The position numbers and the translations under genes are program-made. The notes beneath the pieces were generated by a model. That model was not told where the DNA came from. It was given only the letters and a program-made list of their open reading frames with translations, and ran no database searches. Below are positions 33,860 through 43,387 of a DNA stretch of 64,000 bases, piece after piece; position 1 is the stretch's first letter, and every line of letters begins with the position of its first letter. The stretch is from Thermoplasmatota archaeon (GTDB taxonomy: Archaea > Thermoplasmatota > Penumbrarchaeia > JASLWR01): assembly GCA_030740765.1 (NCBI GenBank), contig JASLWR010000008.1:1-64000 (forward strand), in the 5' to 3' direction.

Positions 33860-36148
33860 CTAATTTTTTATTTTACCACGGACCAGTATCACGAACACAA
33901 GAACGAAAAGAAGAATCACGCCAAAGAAACTTCCTTCCGGTCTATTATCATCTTCGTCAATATACACCGTAGTATTATAGATAGTCTCATCAAAACTGAT
34001 CTTTGAATCTTTAAAGGTCACGAGGTCAAATCCACCAACAACGTTGATCTTGGTATCGGAAATATGAATGGGCTTTTCTGACAATACACCAATACCTATA
34101 CCGTCCTTGCCGCCGATTTGGTTATCCGCTATTTGCACTGTGCTGTCGATACCGGCAAGTATGGAAAAAGTGTTGTTCCCCATACGATTTTTCTCGATTC
34201 TGCAAATACTATTCTCGACATAGAGTGCCCAGTTCCGCTGCAGAAGATAAGTAGCGGTAAGCGCACCTGAATTACTCGTAAGGTCGAGACATCCCTCGAT
34301 TATATTATCGGAAATGCTGACGGAGGTCTGTTTGACCAATATCCCGTATTTTCCCATTCCAATGAGATGATTCGAATTGATATTCACACGATTATCTATG
34401 GCACGGTATATGAGTAAACCAGTCGAGACCACATTCCGCAGGGTATTACCATATATATTTGCCTTTGTTCCCTCACCAATATAGAGAACATTTTCGCAAT
34501 CTGAGAACATGGAACCGGTTACTGACATCCTGCCTCCCATGACCTTTATCGCCCACCCGGAAATGTTGTTCATCTCGATCCCGTGAATCACAATTGGACG
34601 GGTTTCCAACAATTCGGATACATTTGGTAAAATATTTGGGTTTGTATCCAGTTGTATCACCCCCATACCGGACACAGAGATATTATCAAATCTGCATGAA
34701 ACGATGGCAGCAGTACCCTGGGATAGCTCTACAGGTGCACATGCGAAATCTGCGAATTTAGAATCCAGTAATTTTATATAAGCTCCCACATCAAGCGAGC
34801 TTATCCCCGAAAGAGCATTCTTACCGAAAAAATTACACTCTATCATTATGGGACGGGAGCATCCCTTGACAACTACTTGCCGTGTACCGCCATTAACATT
34901 CACTCTCGAAAAAAGCGGTTCGGAATTCAGTATAAAAATACCCCAGTCCCCGCCATTGGAAATAGAAATATTATCGTAGACACCCCCCGTTTTCAGAGCG
35001 GACTCTATGAAAACCGATGGTTCCATATCTGAAAACGAATTAGCATTCAACTCAACCCTGATCACATTCAAACCCTCAGAAAAACCTTCCTTGAGGGCCA
35101 AATGATGCTCATTAGGCAGCATATTGGGAACTTGGGGTATGTCTTCCCCACCGGTTTGGTTTCCCCTCATAAGAATATCCTTGTATCGATGATAGAACCC
35201 CGACCCTTCCAGAACCTGAAAAAAATTTAAATTTTCTCCAAATCCACCTCCATATGAAGTACCGGATATAATTTGGGGCTGTGAAGCGCTCTGTATAATA
35301 CCATTCACCCAAACTTTTATTCTCAGTGCGCTTTCAATAGGTCGGTCATAGGAGAGTACCAGACGAAGACCGCCCACAGAAAGATGATCGTATGCCGAGA
35401 GATGAAAACGGCTTTCAAGTAACACACTTCCGGGATCACTATCATACAAATTTTTAAAATCGGAAATAAGAGAATTAAATGATTCCGAACCTAAACGTTG
35501 AGCTGGGTAGCTCAGAGACCCTTCGGCACTCGAGATATTTACTAGCCATTGGGTTGTGTCATCATTGTTATTTGTTCGGGAGATCTCATCTGCCCGTAGT
35601 CCAATACCGTTCACCACATTGTCAAGTATGATGTTTCTCACCAAAGGTTTAGAGTTGCCTGAAACAATTAATCCGTTCTGTGCATCACTTATTGATAGGT
35701 TTTCCAGAATCGGCGAGCTGTTATTGCAGATGAGGGTCCTTGTGCCACCGGATATTTTGGCATTACTGATATGGGCAAAACCACCTTCTTCGATCAGTAT
35801 GCTTTCCCACGAATAAAGTGGATCGCTCCGTTGGAAGATCACCGGGTCGTTCTTTTCACCTTCCACCAAGAGCCTACCAATAATTGTCAACCGAACGTCC
35901 TTACCCAACGATACCACGGTCCCGGCAGATATCGAAAGCGTTTCTCCGGCATCGACAAGTCGGTCCTCGTCCATCAACAATATATTTTTGTTTGAATTGC
36001 TTTCACGAGCACCGGGTAGATCAGGTGACTGATTCGCAGGTAGCGAAGTGTAGACGTGACTGCCTCCACTGTGTAGCATAATAATAAAAATGATAAGAAA
36101 AATCAATAAATATGAAATCCTTTTTTCCATCATATCCAACCAATCCAT
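33860..36148 (-). CDS. Secreted right-handed beta-helix protein with C-terminal anchor
   Basis: 762 residues. Signal peptide (YLLIFLIIFIIMLHSGG), then many parallel beta-helix rungs of the NosD/pectate-lyase-like type (NAKISGGTRTLICNNSSPIL, GNTLRNVVSTGLLIYRAIDN, SNHLIGMGKYGILVKQTSVS). A beta-sandwich insert is at about 200-375, and a C-terminal transmembrane anchor with a basic end (VLVFVILVRGKIKN) closes the protein. Such folds bind or cut polysaccharides, but no catalytic residues can be assigned. An ATG at codon 7 (MEKRISYLL) is an alternative start. It is divergent from the 36289 surface gene across a 140-bp AT-rich spacer. Confidence 0.8.
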   Translation of the reverse strand: MDWLDMMEKRISYLLIFLIIFIIMLHSGGSHVYTSLPANQSPDLPGARESNSNKNILLMDEDRLVDAGETLSISAGTVVSLGKDVRLTIIGRLLVEGEKNDPVIFQRSDPLYSWESILIEEGGFAHISNAKISGGTRTLICNNSSPILENLSISDAQNGLIVSGNSKPLVRNIILDNVVNGIGLRADEISRTNNNDDTTQWLVNISSAEGSLSYPAQRLGSESFNSLISDFKNLYDSDPGSVLLESRFHLSAYDHLSVGGLRLVLSYDRPIESALRIKVWVNGIIQSASQPQIISGTSYGGGFGENLNFFQVLEGSGFYHRYKDILMRGNQTGGEDIPQVPNMLPNEHHLALKEGFSEGLNVIRVELNANSFSDMEPSVFIESALKTGGVYDNISISNGGDWGIFILNSEPLFSRVNVNGGTRQVVVKGCSRPIMIECNFFGKNALSGISSLDVGAYIKLLDSKFADFACAPVELSQGTAAIVSCRFDNISVSGMGVIQLDTNPNILPNVSELLETRPIVIHGIEMNNISGWAIKVMGGRMSVTGSMFSDCENVLYIGEGTKANIYGNTLRNVVSTGLLIYRAIDNRVNINSNHLIGMGKYGILVKQTSVSISDNIIEGCLDLTSNSGALTATYLLQRNWALYVENSICRIEKNRMGNNTFSILAGIDSTVQIADNQIGGKDGIGIGVLSEKPIHISDTKINVVGGFDLVTFKDSKISFDETIYNTTVYIDEDDNRPEGSFFGVILLFVLVFVILVRGKIKN

Positions 36149-36288
36149 TCTCTATTACTAAAATCTTTATGAGATTATCGCCAAGTTTAAAAGGAATCGG
36201 CTTCCAAGAACAAAAATGAGTAAAAGAGATAAATAAAATAGGCACAATGAACTTAAGCTGATTTGGTAAAGCAAAAGGTACGGTAAAA

Positions 36289-39200
36289 ATGCTGAAGTGG
36301 ATAATTATTTTCTTGCTGCTGTCTCTCACCGGGACAGTCTTGGTCGTTCTCACCCCTGGTGGGAGCAGCGCCGAGGCGACCCGGAGTTCGTACGGAGTGG
36401 TCCTGAAGGTTATCGATCAGCCTTATTTTCCAAACGATGGAAAATGGACGGGGTTTTTGAACATAACAGTGACAAATACCTGCCCCGACAAATCCGATAC
36501 CTTCAGATTGGAGGCCACCCAAAAACCAGCAGGTTGGGATGTCATCGTCCTCGAACCGACCATCGATGTGGGTACCAGCCCTCCTACCGGACCGGAAAAG
36601 AGCACGACACTGCTGATCAGTTGTCCGAAGATGGAAAAGCAAGGAACATATCGGATTGCCATAAAAGGGACGAGCCAGGGTGACCCTGCTCAATATCACA
36701 GCATATATATTGACGTTGAAGTAATGCTTGTTCCTTTCGTAAATGTGGAGGGACCCATTAACGTGGAGGAGACAGATATAGATCCGGCAAACGGAATACC
36801 CGACTACCTTGAGGGTGACCCCGGTGACTACGTAACCTATGATTTCCAGATACGAAATGTAGGCAACGGTGAAGAGGCTTATTTCATATCGCTGGATTCA
36901 CCCAACAACTGGTGGCACGAGATTCAGGGACCATCCTTCACCCAGACCCTGAGCATTAACCAGACTGCGATTAAAAGAGTGAAAGTGAAGATCCCCGGCA
37001 ACGCTGAAATGGGCGATACAGATGTCCTCAAATTCATTGCAACTTCACAGGTTGACCCGAAATTGCATCATCTGGCCACCGTGGAGACAAGGGTAAAACA
37101 GATATTCAGTTTAGGCCTTGAGGCCCCCCTCTATTCCACATTCTCTTATCCCCACTCGGAGGTGGAGCTTGATTTCAATATCACGAATAAAGGGAACGGA
37201 GCCGATGATACCGCAAGGATGGAAATGAAGTCGATCTCCCCCGATTGGATATGGGAGTTTGATCTATCCAATATCGGCCCAAATGGAATTCCAAGATACG
37301 GGAAAGCACGATGCGTTCTATCGCTTGTCATACCCAAAACCTCTCTCAACAGGACCTATTCACTCACCATCGAAACCTATACCTCCCTGAAAAATGTCCC
37401 TGACGATTCCCTGACTCTCAATATTACCATATTTCAGGAGTTCGATCTCAACCTCAACCTCAGCACAAATACAGCAAAGGTTTTTCCAGGTGAGGAGATA
37501 TCATATAATTTCACGGTGGAGAATCCTGGTAACGGTGATGATAATTATAGTATCCAACTGCTAAAAGAAGGGGAAATTAACGTAACGTCGTGGTGTGAAC
37601 TCGATACCAGCTATGTAGAACTGGGTAACGATTTTTCCCACGAGATATTTTTTAATGTTCGTATACCGGAACTGAGCAAGGCGGGCATCTACGTTATCAG
37701 CGTACAGGTCATCTCAAACGGAGCCCGGAAGATGCAGCTCGTGGTTACAGAAACCATCAGTTTTTCCTTTGAAGTAATGAAACAGTACTCTCTCGAGATG
37801 ACAAAGCGGAAGGGAGATGAGCTTCTTTCCATCAACTCGGATGAGATCGATCCTGAGAAACGATTGGATGTGTTCCATTTCAACGTAAGCAATCTTGGAA
37901 ACGCCCAGGATATTGTGCTTTTTACAATCGACTATCCCGATATTGGAGGATGGAGCCCCCCCGATTTTATGATCTCGCAGGTTATGCTCCAATACAGGGA
38001 AACCCGTGGAAACCTGATATTGACGGTCCGAGCTCCATTTGGTATCGCCATAGGGGAATATCATTTCACCGTACAGGTGAGATCCACCCGGGACCCGTCA
38101 GAAAATCCTGCATCGGATTCAATTGATTTCTCCGTTAAGATAGTTCGTTTCGACATTGACGTGGATAAGATAATCTCACTGGATTCCCGTCTGGTGGATT
38201 CATCCGTGAACGTTAGCGATAGTGAGATCCACAGCATAGAGCTGAAGATATGGGTAAGGAACGTGGGAAATCTCGATATAGATCGATTCAACGTTTCCCT
38301 GTTTATCAATAACGATAGGATCGCTCCCTACAGGACACGTGAAATATTCGATTTCAAATCCGGTATGAAAAAGGAACTGACATTCGATTTCAGTCCAGCC
38401 ACCTACAGCACTTATCTTATTATCTTCCTCCTAGATCCCGACGGGACTATCTCTGAGATGAACGAATCCAACAATAGGGTTACTCTCACATATATTCTTA
38501 TAGAGCCCAGTGGCGATTACTTGTTCAGTGTGGATTTGGCGCAATGTGGTGGAATGAGTCCGGGCCCCGTGAGTGACGAGTTGAAAAATTGTTTTTCCGA
38601 GAATAATATTAACCTTTCCACAGGTGCAGTAATAAGTTCTTTGGAAGAAAACGAATGGAAAGTAACTGATGGGCCGACGGAATATCTTTTATCTGTAAAG
38701 GGAGGTGAAGTGGTGATATACCGTTTCGAGAAGGGTGCTGAGAGAAATGATTCACCATTATTGTTGATCATAGAAATCCTTGGTGCGATCATGACACTGG
38801 TAATAATCGCAGTCATTGTTATCAGGATAAACAGGGCCCGCCGAAAGGATCCGTTATTGGACACTGGGTTAGTTGAGGGCGAGGAATACAAGTTCCGGGA
38901 GAGGGGAATAAAGCCCGAATTTGATGGTTTGGAATTGGATGATTTCTTCGAAGGTATGGAGGAAGAGGAGAGCAAAAAGGATCAGAAAAAGGAAGATACG
39001 ATAAAGGACAAAGGAACCGGTTATTACGTAACCAGCCAGGATCAGCCTGGGTCTGAAAAACCCGACCTTGGATTCACCATCTATAAACCCCCGGCTGAGC
39101 TTACTGAGACAGCGGACTCTCAAGAAGCGGATCATAAAGACTGGGAAGAATATGGTACAACTACAGATTCTTACGAGGCCGATGAAGGGGAGTGGGAAGA

Positions 39201-40098
39201 ATATAGTGCGACTACAGATTCTTACGAGGCCGATGAAGGGGAGTGGGAAGAATATGGTGCGACTACAGATTCTTACAAGGCCGATGAAGAGGAGTGGGAA
39301 GAATATGGTGCGACTACAGATTCTTACGAGGCCGATGAAGGGGAGTGGGAAGAATATGATACAACTACTGACTCATACGAGGCCGATGAAGGGGAGTGGG
39401 AAGATTATAGTACTTTAGCCAACGTGGAAGAGAGCGTTGAGAGCGATCTATACTTGGATACTGAAAAGCTCCCGATATTTGGAGAAGCGCTTCCACTGGA
39501 TGAGGATATCATTGAGGAAGTATCGCTCGAACCAAAAATAACACTTGATATTCCCGAGACAAAGCAAAAGCTAATGCTCGAACCTAAGCCGAGAACCAAA
39601 GAAACTCAAAAAACTGATATGAAAAAACCACTTATGATGAAACCGGTTTCCGGGCCGGTGGTCTCCGGATCAACCGGAGAGAAAGAGAAACTTGATGATA
39701 TTTTCGGCATCATGACACCCGCCAAAAGAGAGAGAGGCATCAAAGATATAACGCCGGTGACGACAATTAGTGAGAAAAAAACAACCGGACCGATGTTGAC
39801 CGGTCCAGTAGTGCAAAGTGAATGCACTCCCGAGAGATCAAGGCAAGTGGGGCGGCCTATTATGAAACCACGGGACGAGTCGATACAAACGGCCCCAGTA
39901 GTGCAAAGAGAGCACACTACCGAAATATCAAAGCAGGTGGGGCGACCGATGATGAAACCGCAATCCAGCTCAAGAAGACCAATGATGAAACCCCGAACTT
40001 CCCCCCGGAGACCCACAATGAAACCCAAGGCCGACACGACTCCAGCGGAGATACCCGCAAACAAAAAAGAAAGGCCAAAGATGAAACCGATAAAATAA
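36289..40098 (+). CDS. Giant NEW3-type surface protein with repetitive cytoplasmic tail
   Basis: 1269 residues. Signal peptide (IIFLLLSLTGTVLVVLTPGG), six or so NEW3/CARDB Ig-like domains marked by NVGNGEEAYF, NKGNGADDTA, NPGNGDDNYS, NLGNAQDIVL and NVGNLDIDRF, then a CARDB-type domain. A transmembrane helix is at about 823-845. The roughly 420-residue cytoplasmic tail is acidic, then carries six 17-residue repeats (DSYEADEGEWEEYGATT), and ends in basic repeats of the form GRPMMKP. KLDDIFGIM in the tail echoes KLEDILAKL in the 2521 protein. The acidic and basic low-complexity blocks could pair or bind partners. Its role is likely surface assembly or signalling. Confidence 0.85.
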   Translation: MLKWIIIFLLLSLTGTVLVVLTPGGSSAEATRSSYGVVLKVIDQPYFPNDGKWTGFLNITVTNTCPDKSDTFRLEATQKPAGWDVIVLEPTIDVGTSPPTGPEKSTTLLISCPKMEKQGTYRIAIKGTSQGDPAQYHSIYIDVEVMLVPFVNVEGPINVEETDIDPANGIPDYLEGDPGDYVTYDFQIRNVGNGEEAYFISLDSPNNWWHEIQGPSFTQTLSINQTAIKRVKVKIPGNAEMGDTDVLKFIATSQVDPKLHHLATVETRVKQIFSLGLEAPLYSTFSYPHSEVELDFNITNKGNGADDTARMEMKSISPDWIWEFDLSNIGPNGIPRYGKARCVLSLVIPKTSLNRTYSLTIETYTSLKNVPDDSLTLNITIFQEFDLNLNLSTNTAKVFPGEEISYNFTVENPGNGDDNYSIQLLKEGEINVTSWCELDTSYVELGNDFSHEIFFNVRIPELSKAGIYVISVQVISNGARKMQLVVTETISFSFEVMKQYSLEMTKRKGDELLSINSDEIDPEKRLDVFHFNVSNLGNAQDIVLFTIDYPDIGGWSPPDFMISQVMLQYRETRGNLILTVRAPFGIAIGEYHFTVQVRSTRDPSENPASDSIDFSVKIVRFDIDVDKIISLDSRLVDSSVNVSDSEIHSIELKIWVRNVGNLDIDRFNVSLFINNDRIAPYRTREIFDFKSGMKKELTFDFSPATYSTYLIIFLLDPDGTISEMNESNNRVTLTYILIEPSGDYLFSVDLAQCGGMSPGPVSDELKNCFSENNINLSTGAVISSLEENEWKVTDGPTEYLLSVKGGEVVIYRFEKGAERNDSPLLLIIEILGAIMTLVIIAVIVIRINRARRKDPLLDTGLVEGEEYKFRERGIKPEFDGLELDDFFEGMEEEESKKDQKKEDTIKDKGTGYYVTSQDQPGSEKPDLGFTIYKPPAELTETADSQEADHKDWEEYGTTTDSYEADEGEWEEYSATTDSYEADEGEWEEYGATTDSYKADEEEWEEYGATTDSYEADEGEWEEYDTTTDSYEADEGEWEDYSTLANVEESVESDLYLDTEKLPIFGEALPLDEDIIEEVSLEPKITLDIPETKQKLMLEPKPRTKETQKTDMKKPLMMKPVSGPVVSGSTGEKEKLDDIFGIMTPAKRERGIKDITPVTTISEKKTTGPMLTGPVVQSECTPERSRQVGRPIMKPRDESIQTAPVVQREHTTEISKQVGRPMMKPQSSSRRPMMKPRTSPRRPTMKPKADTTPAEIPANKKERPKMKPIK
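39121..39411 (+). repeat. 51-bp tandem repeat encoding DSYEADEGEWEEY..TT
   Basis: Six consecutive 17-codon units, the central four almost identical at DNA level (GATTCTTACGAGGCCGATGA recurs). The first unit (SQEADHKDWEEYGTTT) and the last are more diverged. The near identity points to recent slippage or unequal crossover, so copy number should vary between strains. Confidence 0.9.
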
Positions 40099-40104
40099 AA
40101 AGGA

Positions 40105-40344
40105 TTGAGTTATTTGCAGGAATTCCCCGATAGGCACAATATCAAAGACAGGATTGAACGGGCATATGCCATGGCAGCCCCATATCTATCCGATCACCCA
40201 TCGGTACTGGAATTCATTCAGGCACATAAAGACCTGGAAGCTGAGGATTTATGCGCTTTGATCGAAGAGAGACTCTCTGGTGAGGTTCCACCCCGGAGCA
40301 CGGACCTGAGGATATTGAAAAATGCTGTAGAAAAGGAAATATGA
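40105..40344 (+). CDS. Small helical hypothetical protein
   Basis: 79 residues from a TTG preceded by AAAAAGGA, 6 bp after the stop of the giant NEW3 gene, so probably translated from the same message. All-helical composition (AYAMAAPYLSDHPSVLEFIQ; DLCALIEERLSGEVPPRS), no Cys, no membrane segment. The family is not recognised. It may be a cytoplasmic partner of the surface protein's tail. Confidence 0.55.
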   Translation: MSYLQEFPDRHNIKDRIERAYAMAAPYLSDHPSVLEFIQAHKDLEAEDLCALIEERLSGEVPPRSTDLRILKNAVEKEI

Positions 40345-40353
40345 TTTTTAATT

Positions 40354-40518
40354 CTACAAGGGACCCAGCCCGGCCCCTTTGCTTCTCAGGCAAAATGCCT
40401 GGGCCAGCACCGTGATCGAACACTGTCCCGATACCTGATACCACGCGCAGAATTTCCCCAAGCAAGCTTTTTTCAATATGGGACACACAAGCTCAATTTC
40501 GTTCAAAGGATCACTCAT
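40354..40518 (-). CDS. Small four-cysteine protein
   Basis: 54 residues from MSDPLNEIEL, preceded by GATGAGGCAGCCAAG. The longer track ORF overlaps the upstream gene and is unlikely. The sequence VCPILKKACLGKFCAWY plus GQCSI gives C-x6-C-x4-C-x8-C, a pattern common in very small archaeal and bacterial proteins thought to bind metal. It begins 16 bp after the stop of the 40535 gene on the same strand, so it could be co-transcribed. Confidence 0.55.
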   Translation of the reverse strand: MSDPLNEIELVCPILKKACLGKFCAWYQVSGQCSITVLAQAFCLRSKGAGLGPL

Positions 40519-40534
40519 CTTGGCTGCCTCATCT

Positions 40535-43150
40535 TCATTTTTGATCGCTAAAGTCATCTCCGCACTGGACGCAATAACCAAGATCCCAATCCGCTTTCTC
40601 GTTGCATTTCGGGCAAAGGAAAATACTGTGGTCCTCGCGCTTTGGGATTCCCTCAAAGGATACTTTCTCCGCCGGCTTCTTTCTTTTTAGAAGCAGGATC
40701 ACTACCATGATGACCACCAGTACCGCAACGAGTACTATGGCGATGATCGCCCAGATGGGGAAACCTTTACCCCCCAAATCATCTCCAGTGTTCCCGGAGC
40801 CACCGGGCTTCATCCCGGATTCACCAGGCAACACGGTGAAATTGAAGGTTTCCTTCTTGATATCGCCGTACCCGTCGTCCACGACCAATAGGATTGCGTG
40901 ATCACCTTCCTTGAAAACGAATGTCGGGGACGGGTCAACTGTCATTATTTCTCCGTCAAGGAACCATTTGTAGGACAAAGTATCACCGTCGGGGTCCGAG
41001 GACGTTACATTGAAATGAGCTTTTTCGTCCTCTTTTATACCAGATAAAACCGAATCAGGAGACTCGTCAAAATATATCTCAGGACCCCTGTTGATGTCAA
41101 CCACTCTCAGGGTCCATGTGTACGTGTCATTGTATTCGCCATCGTCGGCAAGTACCTTGATAATGATGTCACAGGTCCTTTTACCCTTTACGTGGGTGAC
41201 CGTGTCATGGTCTGCCGAATAGATAAAATTTACCGCTTTTGCCCCCGTGACCTCTATTCCGTCAACGAACCAGGTATAGGAAATCGGATCGCTGTCCGGA
41301 TCACTGACAGTAATATTGAATTTCATGTTCTCGGTCTCGTTAATAGTGAGAAGCTCGCTTGCGACCCCACCACCCATTGCATTTACGATTGTGGGGGCTT
41401 GATTCTTATTGTTTACAACCAGCGTCCAAGTATACTCATCACTGAGGTTCAATAAGTCTTCAACCACTACTTTTATTTCGTAAGGTGAACTCTCGGATGA
41501 ATTCAAACCTGAAAGTTCTGACTCAAATGTAAAGAAGCCGCTGGTCTCCAAGTCCAGCAAGGCACCGTCAAGATACCACTTGAATATAACTGATTCCACA
41601 CCTGCATTGTCATAGACGATGACAAAACCGACTTCCTCGTTCTCAGTGATTGTGATCATCTGCTCCAGCGGAGTGTGACTGGTAATGGTTGGTGCGGTAT
41701 TGATAGTCACCCCCCATTCGTGGGAAACATTGGCGTCGAAATCATCGTAAACCACCACCATGATCAATATGACATCCCCTTCATTGAACCCTGTAAATGT
41801 CATCTCGTAGTCAGACCCGGTGGTTTCCGAAACGGTTTCCCCATCCACGATCCATACATATTTGATATCATCACCATCCGGGTCCTCCGCAACAATTTCA
41901 AAGACAGCGGCGGCCCCCTTATTGATTATAATATTAGTGAAAGGCTGATATCCCGTTATCACAGGTTCTCTATTGGCTGTAACCTCAAAGTTAAAAACAG
42001 CGTGGTTATTCGTCTCATCACTCTCCTCGATTAAGTCATCAGGGTCCAGAATGATCTTGAAAGTATGGCTTCCTTTGGATAGTGGTTCTATCTCATAGTA
42101 AATAGAGTATTCACTGTAAGACTCTATAATATCTATAATGATGTCGTCACCGAAGGGATCCCCATCCAGTTCGGCCCGGACCCTGGCATATGGCACATTC
42201 CCGTAACCCACGTTGGATATATTACAGCTAATATTCACTGCTACAAGCTCCCGGGGGGACAGAGGGGTTACTGAAAAATCAGCAGGAGTAATTGTGAGAT
42301 CACCCGAACCCGGAGAACTGTTCGCGTCTCCGAACCCTATTAGTCCTTCTATGGTATTCTTTACAACCGATGAATAATTATTATAGACCTCGAAAGGTGA
42401 CGAACCACCGTCACCCACCATGGTCCCAATTCCGTGTACGGGATAAAAATCCATCAAAATACCGACAACCTCTCCAGTGTCCTCGGCTCCAACAGTGGCG
42501 ATATAGTTGAATAGAGTATGCATTTCCATTGACTCGGTTTCCCCCATGGATGTTATTGATTGATTGACCGTCATCAAGGAATTCACGTTCCAGGTGGTCA
42601 AATGGGACATGGGAAAATTGAAATCCTCTCTTGGAGGCTCCAACAGTGTTATCACGGTACTGGTGTATGGACTGTTCTGGCCAGCCAAAGTCATGGTACC
42701 TGTTATATCATCTATCCGTTTTATGAAAGCAAGATCGGATCTTCGATAGTAGGCAAAACCTATCGATTCGCTGTTACCGGCGTATGCCCCCGAATACTGA
42801 CCATAAATGTAAGAACCCTTTTGAGCGATATTGCCTTCGATTGTTACGTTATATATATCATACGAAGAACCGTTGACGGTGACAGTTTCACTTCCCGCCA
42901 CCGTCAAGACCTCCACGGTTGTGACCTCATCGATAGTAATGTGGAAACCCCCTGAATTTAGTGATTGGGGTTCATCCGAATGAAGATAGTATTTCCACCA
43001 ATCACCGGTTTCCCATACCGGGAGCTGATACGAACGGGTTTCACGCTCTTCATCACCGGAAGCATTCGACGCGAAAATTCCCTGTGCAATAACAAATAAT
43101 AATGTAATGCATATCAAGACTACTGCGGTTTTTCTGAAGACCTGCTCCAT
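40535..43150 (-). CDS. Surface protein with CARDB and cadherin-like Ig repeats, TM helix and cytoplasmic zinc ribbon
   Basis: 871 residues from the second Met (MEQVFRKTAVV), which has GGAAGGTG upstream; the track ORF starts two codons earlier. Signal peptide, a roughly 230-residue N-terminal domain rich in aromatic residues, a CARDB domain (YFEIEPLSKGSHTF-like region ending EESDETNNHAVFNFE), and at least four Ig-like repeats containing DPDGD motifs (EDPDGDDIKYVWIVDGE; SDPDSDPISYTWFVDG). A transmembrane helix is at about 797-822. The short cytoplasmic tail has one zinc ribbon (CPKCNEKAD...CVQCGDD). It shares the outside-Ig, inside-ribbon plan with the 12899 protein. The function is likely sensing or adhesion. 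Confidence 0.85.
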   Translation of the reverse strand: MEQVFRKTAVVLICITLLFVIAQGIFASNASGDEERETRSYQLPVWETGDWWKYYLHSDEPQSLNSGGFHITIDEVTTVEVLTVAGSETVTVNGSSYDIYNVTIEGNIAQKGSYIYGQYSGAYAGNSESIGFAYYRRSDLAFIKRIDDITGTMTLAGQNSPYTSTVITLLEPPREDFNFPMSHLTTWNVNSLMTVNQSITSMGETESMEMHTLFNYIATVGAEDTGEVVGILMDFYPVHGIGTMVGDGGSSPFEVYNNYSSVVKNTIEGLIGFGDANSSPGSGDLTITPADFSVTPLSPRELVAVNISCNISNVGYGNVPYARVRAELDGDPFGDDIIIDIIESYSEYSIYYEIEPLSKGSHTFKIILDPDDLIEESDETNNHAVFNFEVTANREPVITGYQPFTNIIINKGAAAVFEIVAEDPDGDDIKYVWIVDGETVSETTGSDYEMTFTGFNEGDVILIMVVVYDDFDANVSHEWGVTINTAPTITSHTPLEQMITITENEEVGFVIVYDNAGVESVIFKWYLDGALLDLETSGFFTFESELSGLNSSESSPYEIKVVVEDLLNLSDEYTWTLVVNNKNQAPTIVNAMGGGVASELLTINETENMKFNITVSDPDSDPISYTWFVDGIEVTGAKAVNFIYSADHDTVTHVKGKRTCDIIIKVLADDGEYNDTYTWTLRVVDINRGPEIYFDESPDSVLSGIKEDEKAHFNVTSSDPDGDTLSYKWFLDGEIMTVDPSPTFVFKEGDHAILLVVDDGYGDIKKETFNFTVLPGESGMKPGGSGNTGDDLGGKGFPIWAIIAIVLVAVLVVIMVVILLLKRKKPAEKVSFEGIPKREDHSIFLCPKCNEKADWDLGYCVQCGDDFSDQK

Positions 43151-43309
43151 AATCACACCTTCCTTGCTCTAAAATATATTATTGAAACAATAACATTAGT
43201 TAATCAATCTTTCGTTATATTAAAAAATATATTCCCACATTATTCATTTCCATTTATAATGGTACCTTAGCATTGAGAGATACAAAATTATTTATAATAA
43301 GGTGCATAA

Positions 43310-43318
43310 TTATATATA
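43310..43318 (+). promoter_or_regulatory. TATA box of 43388 gene
   Basis: TTATATATA, about 70 nt before the ATG; predicted leader about 45 nt, ending in GAGGA seven bases before the start. Confidence 0.55.
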
Positions 43319-43387
43319 ACCAGCATTATAATTCAAAGCAAGTCCTGTACGATGGATACCAGCCGAAAAAGGTCAGAGGAATGTTGA

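Noticed and set aside
39121-39411. Regularly spaced repeats suggesting CRISPR
   Set aside because: Units are contiguous, 51 bp, in frame and without spacers; they encode a protein repeat.
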